A DNA stretch of 64,000 bases from Sepioteuthis lessoniana (Eukaryota > Mollusca > Cephalopoda > Myopsida > Loliginidae). Position numbers and translations under genes: made by a program. Numbering within the stretch: the first letter of the stretch is position 1; every line of letters starts with the position of its first letter. Below the pieces are notes generated by a model. That model was not told where the DNA came from. It saw only the letters and a list, made by a program, of their open reading frames with translations, and ran no database searches. Below, piece after piece: positions 52,023-63,773 of this stretch. The stretch is from contig OY757904.1 in assembly GCA_963585895.1 (NCBI GenBank), positions 162,574,292 to 162,638,291 of the forward strand, given 5' to 3'.

Positions 52023-55000
52023 TTGGTAGCAGAGTTAAACATTACTATGGTTTCAAATACATTTCCTCACCAGTTTTACTTACAGACAAATAGAGCCTAT
52101 GGAAGAAGGAAATGCAAATTTGGGAAATGGACATGTGTGTTGAGAAGGCAAAACGTGCTCTCATAGTGTTTCTTTCCCTGGAAGGGAAGGCCAGAGAAGC
52201 TGTTTTAGAGTTAGATGTAGCAGCCCTTAATTCTGAAGAAGGGATAGAAAAGGTGTATGAGAAACTTGACACACTCTTTTTAAAAGACATAAACCAGTCC
52301 ACCTTTTTGGCCAACAAAACTGTTGAAGGATATCAGAGACAACCTGACATATCAATAGAGGACTTTCTTATCAACTTCGGCCAACATGTTGACAAATATA
52401 AAGAGTTTACAACTCTTTTACCAGAACCTGTACTTGCCTTTAGAGCATTGAAGAGGGCTAATTTCACTTCGGAAAATGAAAGGTTAGTCAAGGCTACTGT
52501 CAGTGAGTTGACACTATCTTTCATGCCAGGACAATTACGGAAGATTATGCAGACGCTTTGTCTCCCAACACTCCACCCATCATGGTGAAGAATGAAGTAG
52601 ATGTTATTGCCTAGGCGGAAAATAACCAGACAGACCCCAGTTAGGTATATTATGGTCGCTCTTCAAACTGACGTGATTCCAAGAGGATGGCAAAAATGGG
52701 AGTTACTTTCCCTATCTGACATCGTAATGATGAGTCAGTTCACAAAATGGGAGGAAAACGGCAACACCTTTTTGGGTGAGACACTTAGTTCTGCTGTTCT
52801 GGATAGTAGTGCATATGGTACCGTTTGCAAAACAAAATGGTATGAATGTTTTCCTGAAACATTAACTGACAAACAAAGAAAGAAAATAATTATAAAAGAA
52901 CCTTTAAATTTGGCGATGGAAATAAGTTGAACTCACTCTACAAGGTTACTCTACCAAGTATCGTAGACATCGAAGTCAGTATCATTCCACTTCTCTTGAA
53001 CAAAGACTCTATGAAAAGAGCCAGAATTTGTCTCATCTTTGAGAATGACAGCATTACGATGTTTAAAAAGAAAATTCCATTAAGATGCACATTGTCCCTA
53101 TCACCAAACCTTTACCCGACAAAAGTAAATTCAAACATATACTTTTCATTAAAGAAATCTCTTCTAAAAACAAGTCAGAAAAAATTAAAATTGCAACAAA
53201 CTTACATAGACAATTTAGTCATCCTAGTTATAAAAAATTATGTGATTTAGTTAAAAATGCAGGAATAAGAGATCCTGAATTTATTAAAATTTTGCGAGTA
53301 CTTCCAAATTCCTGTGAAGTATGCATTCGCTACAAAAAGACTGAACCTAGGTCTATTGTTGGATTCATATTAGGATCATATTTTAATGAAAATATTGCCA
53401 TGGATATCAAAGAAATCAATGGCAACAAAGTACTTCACCTGATTGACCATGCTACAAGATACAGTGTCGGAGTCAGGATTCCGTGTAAAGAAAGTTCTGA
53501 AATCATCAATGCTATATTTAAACACTGAATAACATATTTTGGGACTTCAGGATCTATCCTAACCAATAATAGCAGGGAATTCAATTACCATTCATTTTGG
53601 AACATGACACAGAATTTGAATATCATTGTGTGTACTACACCTGCTGAAAGTCCATGGAGTAATAGGTTAAATGAATGCCATAATGGAATATTGGGAGAAA
53701 TGGTAAAGAAGACCCTAGAGGACACACATTGTAGTTTTGAAATAGCACTAGCATGGGCTATGTGCCAAAAACACACTTCAGTGTTCATGGATTTAGTCCC
53801 AACCAACTTGTTTTCAGGAGGAATCCCAACCTGCCCTCCTTTCTAAATGACAAACTCCCTGCATCAGAAGGTGTCTCCACCAGTGAAGTTGTTGCCAGTA
53901 AACTCAATGCCATGAATGCCACTAGAAAATAGTTTATAAAGTGCAAGTCTCTGGGAAAATTAAGATGTGCACTTTGTCATCAAGTTAGAACTGGTATAAC
54001 ACAATCATACAAAAATGGTGATGTTGTCTTTTATAAATCTTTGTGATAGATGGCTTGGTCCAAGAACTGTCATAAGGTGGGAGCATAAACAGGTTCTTAT
54101 TAAACATGGAGGCACATATGTAAGAGTGCATTCCTGTTGTCTGAAAAATATCAAAGTTCCTCTGAAAATGAATCAATAATTGAACCCACCACTTCACCAA
54201 GTGGGCCTAAAGAAACTTCAAACATATCAATTTCTTAAGAGAACAATATGGAAGAAGAATTAGGGACTCCAAGTGATCATGTTGAACAACGTCAAACTGT
54301 GAGAGATGGACCTACTAAACAAAACCCCATTTGAAAGACAATTGAGCTTCCTAAACCAGGACAAACTATTGGATGATGATGATTCAGAATGGAAAAAATT
54401 GAATGTCATAAGCAGAGCAGACCAAGCCACAGGCAAAAACAAACATTTAATGAATGTGGCTTTGGAACAAGGCAAACCATTTTGGCTAGACTTTGAGCAT
54501 GGAGTATTAAAATGGAAAGAAAGTAAAATCAGACCAACAAGGGATGATGAATACACCTTTGGTGACAAGAAAAACATAATGATTTCCTCCTCTGATTATA
54601 ACCTGGAAACAGCAAAAAAAGAAAACTCCAAAGCTGAGTCAAAAAAAAGTTTACACCAAGGCCAACCCAGGATATCTACAAGATGAGTTTATACTTATAA
54701 AAATCCCAATGACAAACAAGTCTGTAAAGCCAGACTTGAGGCGAGAGGTTTTCAGGACAGAGATGTGGACAATATAAGAAATGATTCTCCCACATGCTCT
54801 AAAGAAGATCTACGTATAGCCTTGGCCATAATGGCATCTAACCATTGGATGTGCAAGTCAATGGACATAAAAACAGCATTCCTGCAGAGCAAGGAGTTAA
54901 ACTGATTAGTCTATTTGGATCCTCCTAAAGAAGCCAATATGCCTCCAGGATATATTTGGAAGCTTTCCAAGTGGCTTAACTGATGCATCAAGATCCTGAT

Positions 55001-56079
55001 ACCTGACACTCAGCGAGGAATTATTGAAATGTGGAGCAGTAGTTTCAAAATATGATCAAACCATATTTACATGGTATTTTGAAAACAAACTGCGTAGTAT
55101 AATCGTTACTCATGTCTATGATTTTTGCTTTGTGGGCGGTCAGAAATCTTCCAGACCAGAGTCATGGATAGGCTTCATTGCTTATTTAAAGTTAAATCTG
55201 AAGAAGTTGCAGAGTTCCAATACATAGGATTGAACATAAAGAAGAACTGGGACAGAATGAATATTAAAAGAATTAAGTATTCCAGTAGAAGGAGGCAGAA
55301 ATTTGAAAGATAGAATATCTGCAACAGAAATAACCGAAACCAGACAATTAATTGGCCGACTTAATTGGTTAGCCACACAGACCAGACCTGACATTAGTGA
55401 GTTAAGTTCAATGCTAAAGCAGGAAAATGTTGAATGCTTAAAGCAGGCTAACAGGGTGGTAAAAAAAGAAAAATTCCAAATAGATATCCCAGATTTAGGA
55501 AATCTTGAGCAACTAAAAATTGTTGCTTATAGTGATGCCTCTTTTGGCAATTTAACTGATGGAGGTTCACAAAGAGGCTATATACTTTTTTTGGTTGGAA
55601 ACAATGACAAGTATATGCCCATTGCCATTGCAATCTAAGCATATTAGAAGAGTTATCAAAAGTACTCTAGCTGCAGAAACTTTAGCCATGATTGACCGGG
55701 CAGAAGCCTATATTTTTTATAGAAAATTCTTATTAGAGATACTGCAATTGAAAGGTAATAGTGATAACATCAAAATCTTCTGCAAAAAAGACAATTTCTG
55801 TCTCTATGATTCAGTACATTCCGCAACCCAAATTTTGAACAAGAGACTTCGCACAGAGATGGCCGTTTAAAGAGAAATGATAGAGAGAAAAGAAATTGCA
55901 GAGCTGTCTTGGATACAAACAGATATACAAATTGCAGACTACTTGACAAAGAAAGGAATGCCATCATTTAAGATCCTTGGGTTTATATCAGAGTCTAAAG
56001 AATCATCTGTATAATGTAAATAAACTATTTTCTTTTGCAGAACATATGATATTCCCCCAAAAAGAAAAAGGGGAAGAAC

Positions 56080-56273
56080 TGTTAATCCATTAGAGTAATC
56101 CCCCTTGAATACTCTCCCGGCAGTAAGGTGGCTTCAAACCGGAAGTTGTGAGACCATCATTATTGTAAATATGGTAGTCATTAGAGGAGGACGAATAAAT
56201 ATTCTTTCTCCATATATCTGCTGTTGTTGTGGTTTCGTAATTAATATTGTGCACCAATATCTTTAAATCAACA
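56080..56273 (+). repeat. Copia right LTR
   Basis: About 194 bp, starting TGTTAATCC just after a purine tract and ending TCAACA. Confidence 0.8.
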
Positions 56274-56381
56274 ATTAGATTGCAATATTCTTTTACTTTA
56301 AATTGCACTTTGCCAAAACTGAGATGCAATCTCATTTGGTCAATGTTCACATGCAACTGGACTTTGTTTACTTATCAGTGG

Positions 56382-56830
56382 TTGTTTTGTTTAACAGTAT
56401 GTCAACCCTTGTTGGGTTATTTAAAGCTGAAATCAGTTTTGTTGTTTTTTAAGCAATTCTGTTATATGGTTTCAAAGCAGTGATAATCATCTTTAAAGAA
56501 TTATAACTTAAAGTAACTATTCTTAATACAAAATATAATTTATACATAGTTATATGGTTCCAAGTATCTATTCCTATTAAACAATAAAAATTTGTTTGTA
56601 CATGGTTATACAGTATCAAGTATTCCTATCTAATACAAATAATTTGCACACTGTTATATGGTTTCAAGTATTCTTATTACTAATAATTTTCAAACAGATT
56701 TATTTTACCTATAGAAGGGACCCAACTATGAAGAGTGACTAAACACTCACCAGAACTCTTTCCTGTCATATCCTGGACACCCCTTTTAGAGGTGGGGCTC
56801 TTACCTCTCTATGGAGGATATGGTAAGCTT
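56382..56830 (+). repeat. R-A interspersed repeat
   Basis: 'AACAGTATGTCAACCCTTG' start, core of 'TATGGTTTCAAGTATTC' units, then 'TTTACCTATAGAAGGGACCC' and a shortened tail. Confidence 0.7.
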
Positions 56831-58195
56831 TACTGACAGGGCTTCATAAATGCTGAATCATTATTGCATCTCAAGGATGTATTTGCTTTATTTAGTCTGC
56901 TACAAGATTGGATTCTTTAGTCTTGGTAAGGCAATTAATCAAGGAAAAACAATAAAAAACTAGAAAGTCTGGGGCTTGCAGATTTACCCCATAAAAACCT
57001 TCTTGCTGTGAAACTGTGATACCAGCACAGATGCACTGTGACTGCAGTCTAAATGCCCTCAAGGACATGGGATGCTTACATTACAGTTTGAAACAAGAAT
57101 ACATTCAAAGAGCAATCAATCAGGAAAAACTTAATTCATATTTCTCTTTGAATATTCATTTAAGAATTTGATTTTGGTTCCTAGATGTTATACAAGAAAT
57201 TAAAAGTTCTGTCCTTTGACTTTGAAAAATTTTTAGGGAAAAAAATATGATAAAATAAATAAATAAATAAAAACATTAATCAAAATAATTGATATATCTA
57301 TTAGAAAGTAAGTTATATTCTATCTTCCCATTAAAAGCTGTGAAGTGCTGGGTTTAGGCAAAAACTAATCAAGCCATAATTTAGACAATCACAATCTAGA
57401 CGGGTCTCAAAAACTGCTTACAGGGGATCTTCTGGCTTTTTTTTTTAAACAAAGAATATCCAATCTTTACAGTGCTTCACCAAGCCTAAATCTGGCATTT
57501 ATATTGGATTAAAAAATAACAAAGATGAAGACAATAGTCTGAAAAATATATGGAATACACCATTTTATTTTCTTTAATCTAAAAATTGAATACAGGATAG
57601 AAGAGAAAATTAGCATTTTTATTCTTTGTGTTGCAACTGATTATATTTTCCTTGAATTCATTCAAATAATAAAAATAAATAAACATTTTATACAATATAT
57701 CATTGCTTTAGGAGTTTTAATAGCAATGTTTGTAACCAATAACAAAATTAAATTCATGTAGATAAAATGAAAAATTTCTGTTAACGATTAAATGAATATT
57801 AAAGAATTGTATTAGATTATGTTTTTATAGATACAAAAAAATAAGCAACATTTTTTCTATATTTGCTTTTTATATTTTCATAAAAAAGTAAAAATGTATC
57901 AGAAGTACAAATAAAGAGATTTGTACAGTAAATGAAAATGATTCTATGAATTATCAAGTGTGTTAAAAGTAGTTTGCAAAAATTTCTCTCTGAATAATTT
58001 TCCAGATGAGGTTGATTACAATCAACATATTAGATGAGAAAAAAAAATTTTAAGTCACAGGAAATAGTTAACATACTCAAAATATCAAACCAAACACTGA
58101 AAATCATTTCCGTTCCCTTAGTTATATTTGTTATCTTTGATAAAATAAAATGAGAATGCTTCTACTGTAGCTGCATCAGTATTAATGTATGGTTG
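56831..58195. other. Long AT-rich spacer
   Basis: (AAAT)n near 57255-57271. No gene recognised. Confidence 0.4.
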
Positions 58196-58862
58196 CACTA
58201 TTTGACTCTCGTGAAATGCTTGGAGAAAAAGCGAGATGGAAACTACACAAGAACACTGTGTAATGTTTTGAACAAATCTTGCAAACTGCACCCTACAAAA
58301 CAGCAATTGTACCATTGCTTACCTCCCATCTCACATAAGAGGCATTTGTGGTGAACTGGTTATCATCATAGGAAATGGACACAGTGACCAGAGCTCAAAT
58401 TCTGGATGAGGCTGTTTGCATTTCACACAGTGCTAATACTCTTGGGAAAGATATGCATCTAATTATATTCCCTCCAATTGTGAGTAAATAGTAGGGCAGC
58501 CTGAACTCTTTAATCTTGGTATGGCAACTGGTCTAAGTGAAGGAAAACTCTGTTGAATTCCTCCTAAAAAATTGATCTTGTGTCACATCATGCAGAGAGG
58601 TTGGTAAATATACAGCTCCCACCTCACAAACTATCCAAAATGAGCAAGACATACTGGGCACTGCTGGAGGACTAAGAACAAACTCATATGCAACATTCTC
58701 CAATGGACTCCTACCCATGGACATACCAGCGTTGGCTAACTAGCAAAGACTTACAAACACAGGCTACCATCAAGAGGACTTGCCAAGAGTGATGACAGAT
58801 TGGGATGGATGATGAGAGAAAGTTAAGGGAACCTGTGCTGTCAACATACCCTGAGGATGATG
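58196..58862 (+). mobile_element. RTE-like LINE 3' fragment, split by a SINE-2
   Basis: The left part to 58335 carries 'GAGATGGAAACTACACAAGA' (family 'LDGNYTRM' region). The right part from 58616 continues 'CTCCCACCTCACAAACTATC' to 'GCACTGCTGGAGGACTAAGA' and ends 'AGGATGATGAG'. It is decayed and 5' truncated. Confidence 0.8.
58336..58615 (+). repeat. SINE-2 inserted in an RTE fragment, with target duplication
   Basis: Full SINE-2 ('TGGTGAACTGGTTATCATCA' head to 'GAGAGGTTGGTAAATATA' tail). CTCCCATCTCACA (58323-58335) and CTCCCACCTCACA (58616-58628) flank it: a 13-bp target duplication with one mismatch. Confidence 0.9.
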
Positions 58863-59540
58863 AGTTGTCTAATAAAGTTTATATTAAAAAATTTCTTATT
58901 CAATAAGCCAAACAAAGTTTTTAGCTATTCATCAATAAAATAAAGACCCAATAATGACACATGGGAGTTTCTAATCAAAACAAAAAGAAAAAATCTTTAA
59001 GATTTTTTATTCTAATGACTAATTTGCATCAAACTATTTGGTGTGATTTTATAAGAAATTTATGTTGAAAATTATATTGGAATAAAAAATAAAACAACTC
59101 AAATTTCATAGTTTTTCAATTTTTAAAATAAATTAAAATTTTAAAACCAGATTTTTTGCTTTTGAATGTTTAACTAAAACATACAAAGAATAAAATGTCA
59201 GGCAAATAGAAGATGAATTTTACTTTTATTTTTAACAAAATTCTTGAATACATCTTAAAATACATAAATAGATACATATTGAGTACAACTAAAAATTGAT
59301 ACAAAAATATGAATAAAAAGCCTTTAAGATTATTTTAATTTTGTGCAATTGGAGATGCAACTGAAGCCATATAATATGTGCAGGAGGTATTTTTAAGGGC
59401 TTCAGTTGTTTACTAGAATTATCTGATGATTGGCCGAAACTAGCTAGTTAAATCAGCTTGCCATCAACAGGTGGTTCTGTAAGATTGATGTGTATGTTGT
59501 TGATCAATTTGCTTATTTGATATGCCAGCCTCAGTTTCTG
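58863..59540. other. AT-rich spacer
   Basis: Nothing recognised. Confidence 0.35.
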
Positions 59541-59730
59541 GGACAAGTGAGTTGGGTTTATTTTTGGTTGGATTTCAAAAAACCTTGTGTTCCATCATAA
59601 TGTAAACATTTACACACATATTCAGATCTTCAGCATGTATAAATGCTGGTCAAGCAGCCAGTCTCAACAGTCAGTCAAAAAATTCAAGCCAGTAAAGAGA
59701 GCCAGAGAGTTAGTTGAAGGGGTAGCCTGG
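59541..59730 (+). promoter_or_regulatory. TATA plus initiator-like core promoter candidate
   Basis: TATAAAT (from 59639) lies about 32 bp upstream of TCAGTC (59671-59676), which fits the animal initiator consensus and its usual spacing. No downstream gene or element is recognised, so it may be part of an unidentified repeat or a chance match. Confidence 0.25.
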
Positions 59731-59934
59731 TGAAAAGACCTGGATGGGTGGTCAGCTCAAAGTGAACCCAAAAGAATACATTAGAACTTGAAATGGAAAA
59801 AAAAAAAAAAGAACCTAAGGCACAGAAGATAAGAGACTAACAACTCTCTACTGGAATAGGTAACGACAATATCTTACAATATTTTTCAATATTTTTCTTA
59901 ACAAATAAATGACAAGTAATTAAACAAAAAGGTC
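59731..59934. other. Spacer with poly-A tract
   Basis: A run near 59798-59811. Nothing else. Confidence 0.35.
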
Positions 59935-60080
59935 CTATTGCCCTAGTCCTGGCTATGACTTGAAACTGTATCTGATAGTGAAGCTCTGGTTCTGAAGAGT
60001 ATAGAGTACCCCTTTATAGTCATTACTTTCAGGTCCATTCTGATCTGAAGTGGTAGTATCAGTAAGGGTCCCACCTATAG
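59935..60080 (-). repeat. R-A repeat, tail-side part
   Basis: Complement of tail and centre ('ACTTTCAGGTCCATTCTG', 'GGGTCCCACCTATAGG'). The start side resumes at 60605, so about 520 bp with other composition seem to be inserted. Confidence 0.7.
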
Positions 60081-60502
60081 GTTTGTGGACATGAAAGTGA
60101 GACTAACGGTAGCTCTCGACAAAAGAGGGTTCATTTGTGTCTGGCGTGCAGGACATTAATCTGATCCGAAGGAAGAAACACCGCCATTACGGTGAGTCGG
60201 TCTGTATGTGAAAGAAAAGAAAAATACTCACTGCTGTTTCAATAATCCACCTTCAGCCCAGAGAGGGGGCCCCCCAAGTGCAATTTTTATAGGCTGAGGA
60301 AATGGATTATGGGTAGAGTGGCATGAATAAAATCCGACCAATTCCTCCGGTGACGACTTATTTTTTTTTTGCGTCAGTTTCTCGGCGAGAAGCAGAAGCA
60401 GAGAAAAAGGTGGAAGAGGAACGAAAGGAGAAGCACAGAGAGAGAGAGAGAAAAGGAGAGAGAGAGAGAAGGAGGAAAGTGGAGGAGGAATGCAAAGAAG
60501 GA
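60081..60502. other. Inserted unrecognised DNA, purine-rich right half
   Basis: Higher GC than its surroundings to about 60380, then a purine-rich run of GA/GGA repeats (60395-60490). The open frames on both strands reflect this bias. With the adjoining tRNA-like sequence it may form one tRNA-related insertion into R-A. Confidence 0.4.
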
Positions 60503-60578
60503 AGTGGTGTAGCAAGAAACCCGCAAGCACTTTAGACTGAAATCTAAAGGTCCCTGGTTCAATCCCGGGTTCAACACT
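60503..60578 (+). pseudogene. tRNA-Phe-like sequence (GAA), probably a pseudogene or SINE head
   Basis: The 3' two thirds match animal tRNA-Phe: anticodon arm 'TTTAGACTGAAATCTAAAG' with GAA, then the T arm with B box GGTTCAATCCC and CGGGTT. One base is missing from the anticodon loop relative to the usual ...GAAGATC... The 5' part (GGTGTAGCAAGAAACCC) is diverged in the A-box/D-arm region. An acceptor stem of AGTGGTG with CAACACT can still form with one mismatch. A functional gene is unlikely. Confidence 0.7.
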
Positions 60579-60604
60579 CAGGGAGATCATCCACCCCAAA
60601 ACTA

Positions 60605-60712
60605 CAAGGTTGAATATAACTGTTTAAAAATTATTTGTATCCAACAAGGTTGTGACAAAATGATTCAAGACAGGTTAACATGCCATTAAAATCAATAGGT
60701 CCTATGTTTAAA
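60605..60712 (-). repeat. R-A repeat, start-side part
   Basis: 'CAGGTTAACATGCCATTAAA' is the complement of the family start and continues the copy at 59935. Confidence 0.65.
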
Positions 60713-61549
60713 ATGATTGGGGTTTTTTTTATGTTGCTGCTACTATCAAAAGGTACCCAACCCCTCAATAGCCAAAAGGTAGCCAGAAAGTTAATTAGGA
60801 GTCACACAAGGTAAAGAATATCAGATAAAGCAAGTGTCAGTAGTTTTTCTAATAACTGAATTTTAGTAATTAGCTTCTTTACTTCTGTATTTCCATGCCC
60901 ATATTTAAGAAACGTAGTTGCTTCTCCAGTATCATCTGAAGAATAACAGGCTCAGAATGACTGCAAATATTCTGCCCATGAAATTAACCCTGAGTAATAT
61001 AAAGATCTCACTAAGCATTTTTGATTAAACATTAGTAAACTGGTTTACTTTCAAGAAACTTATTTATTGCATTGAGAATTTTGATAGATATAAGCAAACA
61101 TGATAGAATAGAAAATGTCTAAGCCATAAACATGGTTGTTTACATAAATAGTTGAAGGCTTCTACTTAAAGCCCATATGCTGTTGGAAACACATGATGCA
61201 AAAAGTTTTAATTACTGCATCAAAAATGGCATCCTCCAACAGAGATGGGCATTTTGCCAAAGGGAGATAATTACCCAAACAGAACAACTTCAAAAGGGAG
61301 AGAAAATACCCACCCCCAATCAACCTGGCTTAGATTTTGTTAACTTTTCAGTTAGCCATTAAAAAACAAATGTTTCATGGTTATTACTCCATTAAAAACA
61401 TGAAAGTCTTCTGGTTTCACTATACATATACAAGACAAAAAAAAATGTTTTTTATATATAAAGCAAGTTTTCATCAAACCATTGTACCTGAAAATTCTTG
61501 TAAATCATTTCGGCCAAGTCAGGTGGCGTTATAGAATATGCTGAATGCA
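60713..61549. other. AT-rich spacer
   Basis: No gene supported; the small frames have no recognisable product. Confidence 0.4.
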
Positions 61550-62195
61550 TCTCTGCAGAGAAGAAAGACTCACCACCCCATGAGTGTGCTGACATAAAAC
61601 CATCTGATGGTGAGGCTCCACCCTTGGAGCTTTGGAGCACTCTTTAATTACCATTACTCCCAGATTCATTTGGACTCAGAGTGGTAGTGCCTGTTAGGGT
61701 CCCATCTATGGGTCAAATAGAACAATTTAATCATTTACTATACTTGAAACTATTTAACTGTGTGCACACAAATGATTAACGTTAAATTGAATTATAAGTA
61801 TCAGATAGGAATACTTGCAACCATTTGATGTCCTGGGTATGATATTAAACTGCATTTGATGATAAGGCTCCAGTCTAAGAATTTGGAGAATTTAGAGTAC
61901 TCCTTTATTACCATAACTTTCAAGTCCACTCTGACCTCAAGTGGAAGCACCTGTTAGTCTCATCTATGGGTAAAATAGAACTGTTAAATTTTTTTGCGAA
62001 GAATTACTATTACTATTAAACCCAATTATTAGTGTTAAATAGTAATAATTTAACTGTGCCCAAAAATATGAGCTCTGGCTCACTTTAAAATAATGTTGCC
62101 TACAAACTATTCATTTACAAATCATATAAAAGCAGGATTTGGCATTAAATAACCTACAAGGGTTGATATGCCATAAAAACACAACCAACCAACAT
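61550..62195 (-). repeat. Two R-A copies in tandem or nested
   Basis: The complement of the R-A tail and centre occurs twice: at about 61550-61720 ('GATGGTGAGGCTCCACCC', 'CATTACTCCCAGATTC') and again at about 61835-61985 ('GATGATAAGGCTCCAGTC'). There is a single family start near 62150-62180. Either one copy lies in another or an internal duplication occurred. Confidence 0.7.
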
Positions 62196-62334
62196 TGTAA
62201 ATTATTTTATGCTAATATAGATTTAAATTATACAACTCAGTCATCCAAATAACCAAGAAATTTATTTTAATTATGTTTATTAATAGCCAATCAATGGAAA
62301 AGACACATATCTAAAATATGCAAATCCCAAATTT

Positions 62335-62600
62335 AGTTGGTTTTATGGCATGTCAACAGTTGTTGGGTTATTTTATACCAAAGTCAGTTCAACAATTATG
62401 GTCTCTAGTTATATACTGTACAAAAATGTATCTTCAAAATCATTTTACACAGGTAAACATTTCATATTTAGTTGAAATATCAATGTTTTAGGAGTCAATG
62501 TATTAATAAAGTTCATAGTCATTTTAAACATTTCAAGAGATTTATTTTACTGATAGATGAGACCCTAAAAAGGGTACTACCATTTTTATACGTACCTTGT
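62335..62600 (+). repeat. R-A repeat, shortened
   Basis: 'TTTTATGGCATGTCAACAGT' start to 'GATAGATGAGACCCTAAAAA'; the tail is missing. Confidence 0.65.
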
Positions 62601-62814
62601 ATCACGCCAAGTTAAGTTAAGTAGGTGTTTATACAATTTGCAAGTATAGCAAGTTTGATCCTCAAAAGGTTCTCCCTACTGCATACAGGCTTGAGCCAGA
62701 CAAAACTAGTCTTTGTATCTACCCAACTTGTAAAATAGGTTTAAGTGACAGTTGGGCAAGATCTATTATCAAATTGCTTCCAAATAATTTTTTCTTCTAT
62801 GAAAGTGTTTGCAT

Positions 62815-63050
62815 ATGATACTGCATCTGTAGGTGAGGCTCCAGTTTTGAAGATCTTGGGAGGAGGGGATTAATTCTTCATTGCCATTACTCCCAAATCC
62901 TAGAGTGATAGTACCTGTTAGGGTCCTATCTATGAGTCAAACAGATTTTTTTAAATGATTGTATATGTACAATAAATGCAATTCCCAAACCTCTAGGCAT
63001 AAAGTAACCCTAAATGGGTTGACATGCCATTAAAACTAATTAATCTATTA
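62815..63050 (-). repeat. R-A interspersed repeat
   Basis: Complement of the tail ('GTAGGTGAGGCTCCAG'), 'CATTACTCCCAAATCC', 'GGGTCCTATCTATGAGTC', and start near 63018-63040. Confidence 0.7.
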
Positions 63051-63709
63051 ATTGAATGAATAATAATTTGACAGCAATAAAAAAAAAAATAAATGCTTGA
63101 CACGATACACTGTTGAAGATAGAATAGATTTTAATCAACATTTTCATGATATGAATGACAAAAGACCTAAAAGAAAGACAAAAAAATTCTTGTGATAAAA
63201 TTAAGACAATTTTTAATTAAATGTTGATAAAAAAAAAAAAAAAAAAAAATATTTTCCTGTATATGTTTGAAAACCATACCCAGGAAAATGATAATTTCTT
63301 TTTAAAAATTAAGGTTAAAAAATTACACAAATTTTGAAAAAATGCACTGAACTTTGATGAATTTAAAATCAAGTGATGTTTTCAAACAATTCCATTTGTT
63401 CATATCTAAAGAAATTAAAAGTTTATTGTAACAGCGTGAAATGAAAATGCTTTTTGAAACTTATTTAGAAACTACCATAATACCCATGAAAATGATGTAT
63501 ATTTATTGAAAATTTTGACATTCAAAATTGAGCACAAGCTCTAAGTGTACCCATGAAAATTATTAGAGTATTTACATATACATCAATACTATGAACATAG
63601 TATCTATGCACGATGTCTAGAAGCAGCTCTTTTATTTATGATTAGAGTGTAGTACCTGTATGCTCATTGAAAATATGCAATATGTTTATTAGTGCAAAAG
63701 TATACAAAA

Positions 63710-63712
<3 letters not shown>
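63051..63712. other. AT-rich spacer with poly-A
   Basis: A run at 63231-63249. No gene. Confidence 0.4.

Positions 63713-63772
<60 letters not shown>
63713..63772. repeat. (TG)n microsatellite
   Basis: About 30 TG dinucleotides. Confidence 0.95.

Positions 63773-63773
<1 letters not shown>

Larger units (their letters stand above)
51859..56273 (+). mobile_element. Ty1/copia LTR retrotransposon fossil
   Basis: Fossil LTR element, about 4.4 kb. Parts in order: a shortened left LTR (to 52022), a primer-binding-like site 'TGGTAGCAGAG' just after it, a gag-like region (about 52110-52600), an integrase zinc-finger and core region (about 53100-53850), RT (about 54690-55020), RNase H (about 55320-55870), a purine tract (about 56060-56078) and the right LTR. 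Integrase before RT is the copia order. It is broken, with on the order of ten lesions. The LTRs are roughly four-fifths alike by eye, which indicates an old insertion. Its left LTR abuts the truncated RTE copy. Confidence 0.85.

Noticed and set aside
60503-60578. Functional tRNA-Phe gene
   Set aside because: The anticodon loop is one base short and the D arm/A box is strongly diverged.
60228-60599. 123-codon minus frame rich in Leu/Ser/Phe
   Set aside because: It is a translation of the purine-rich GA tract and of the tRNA-like sequence on the opposite strand.
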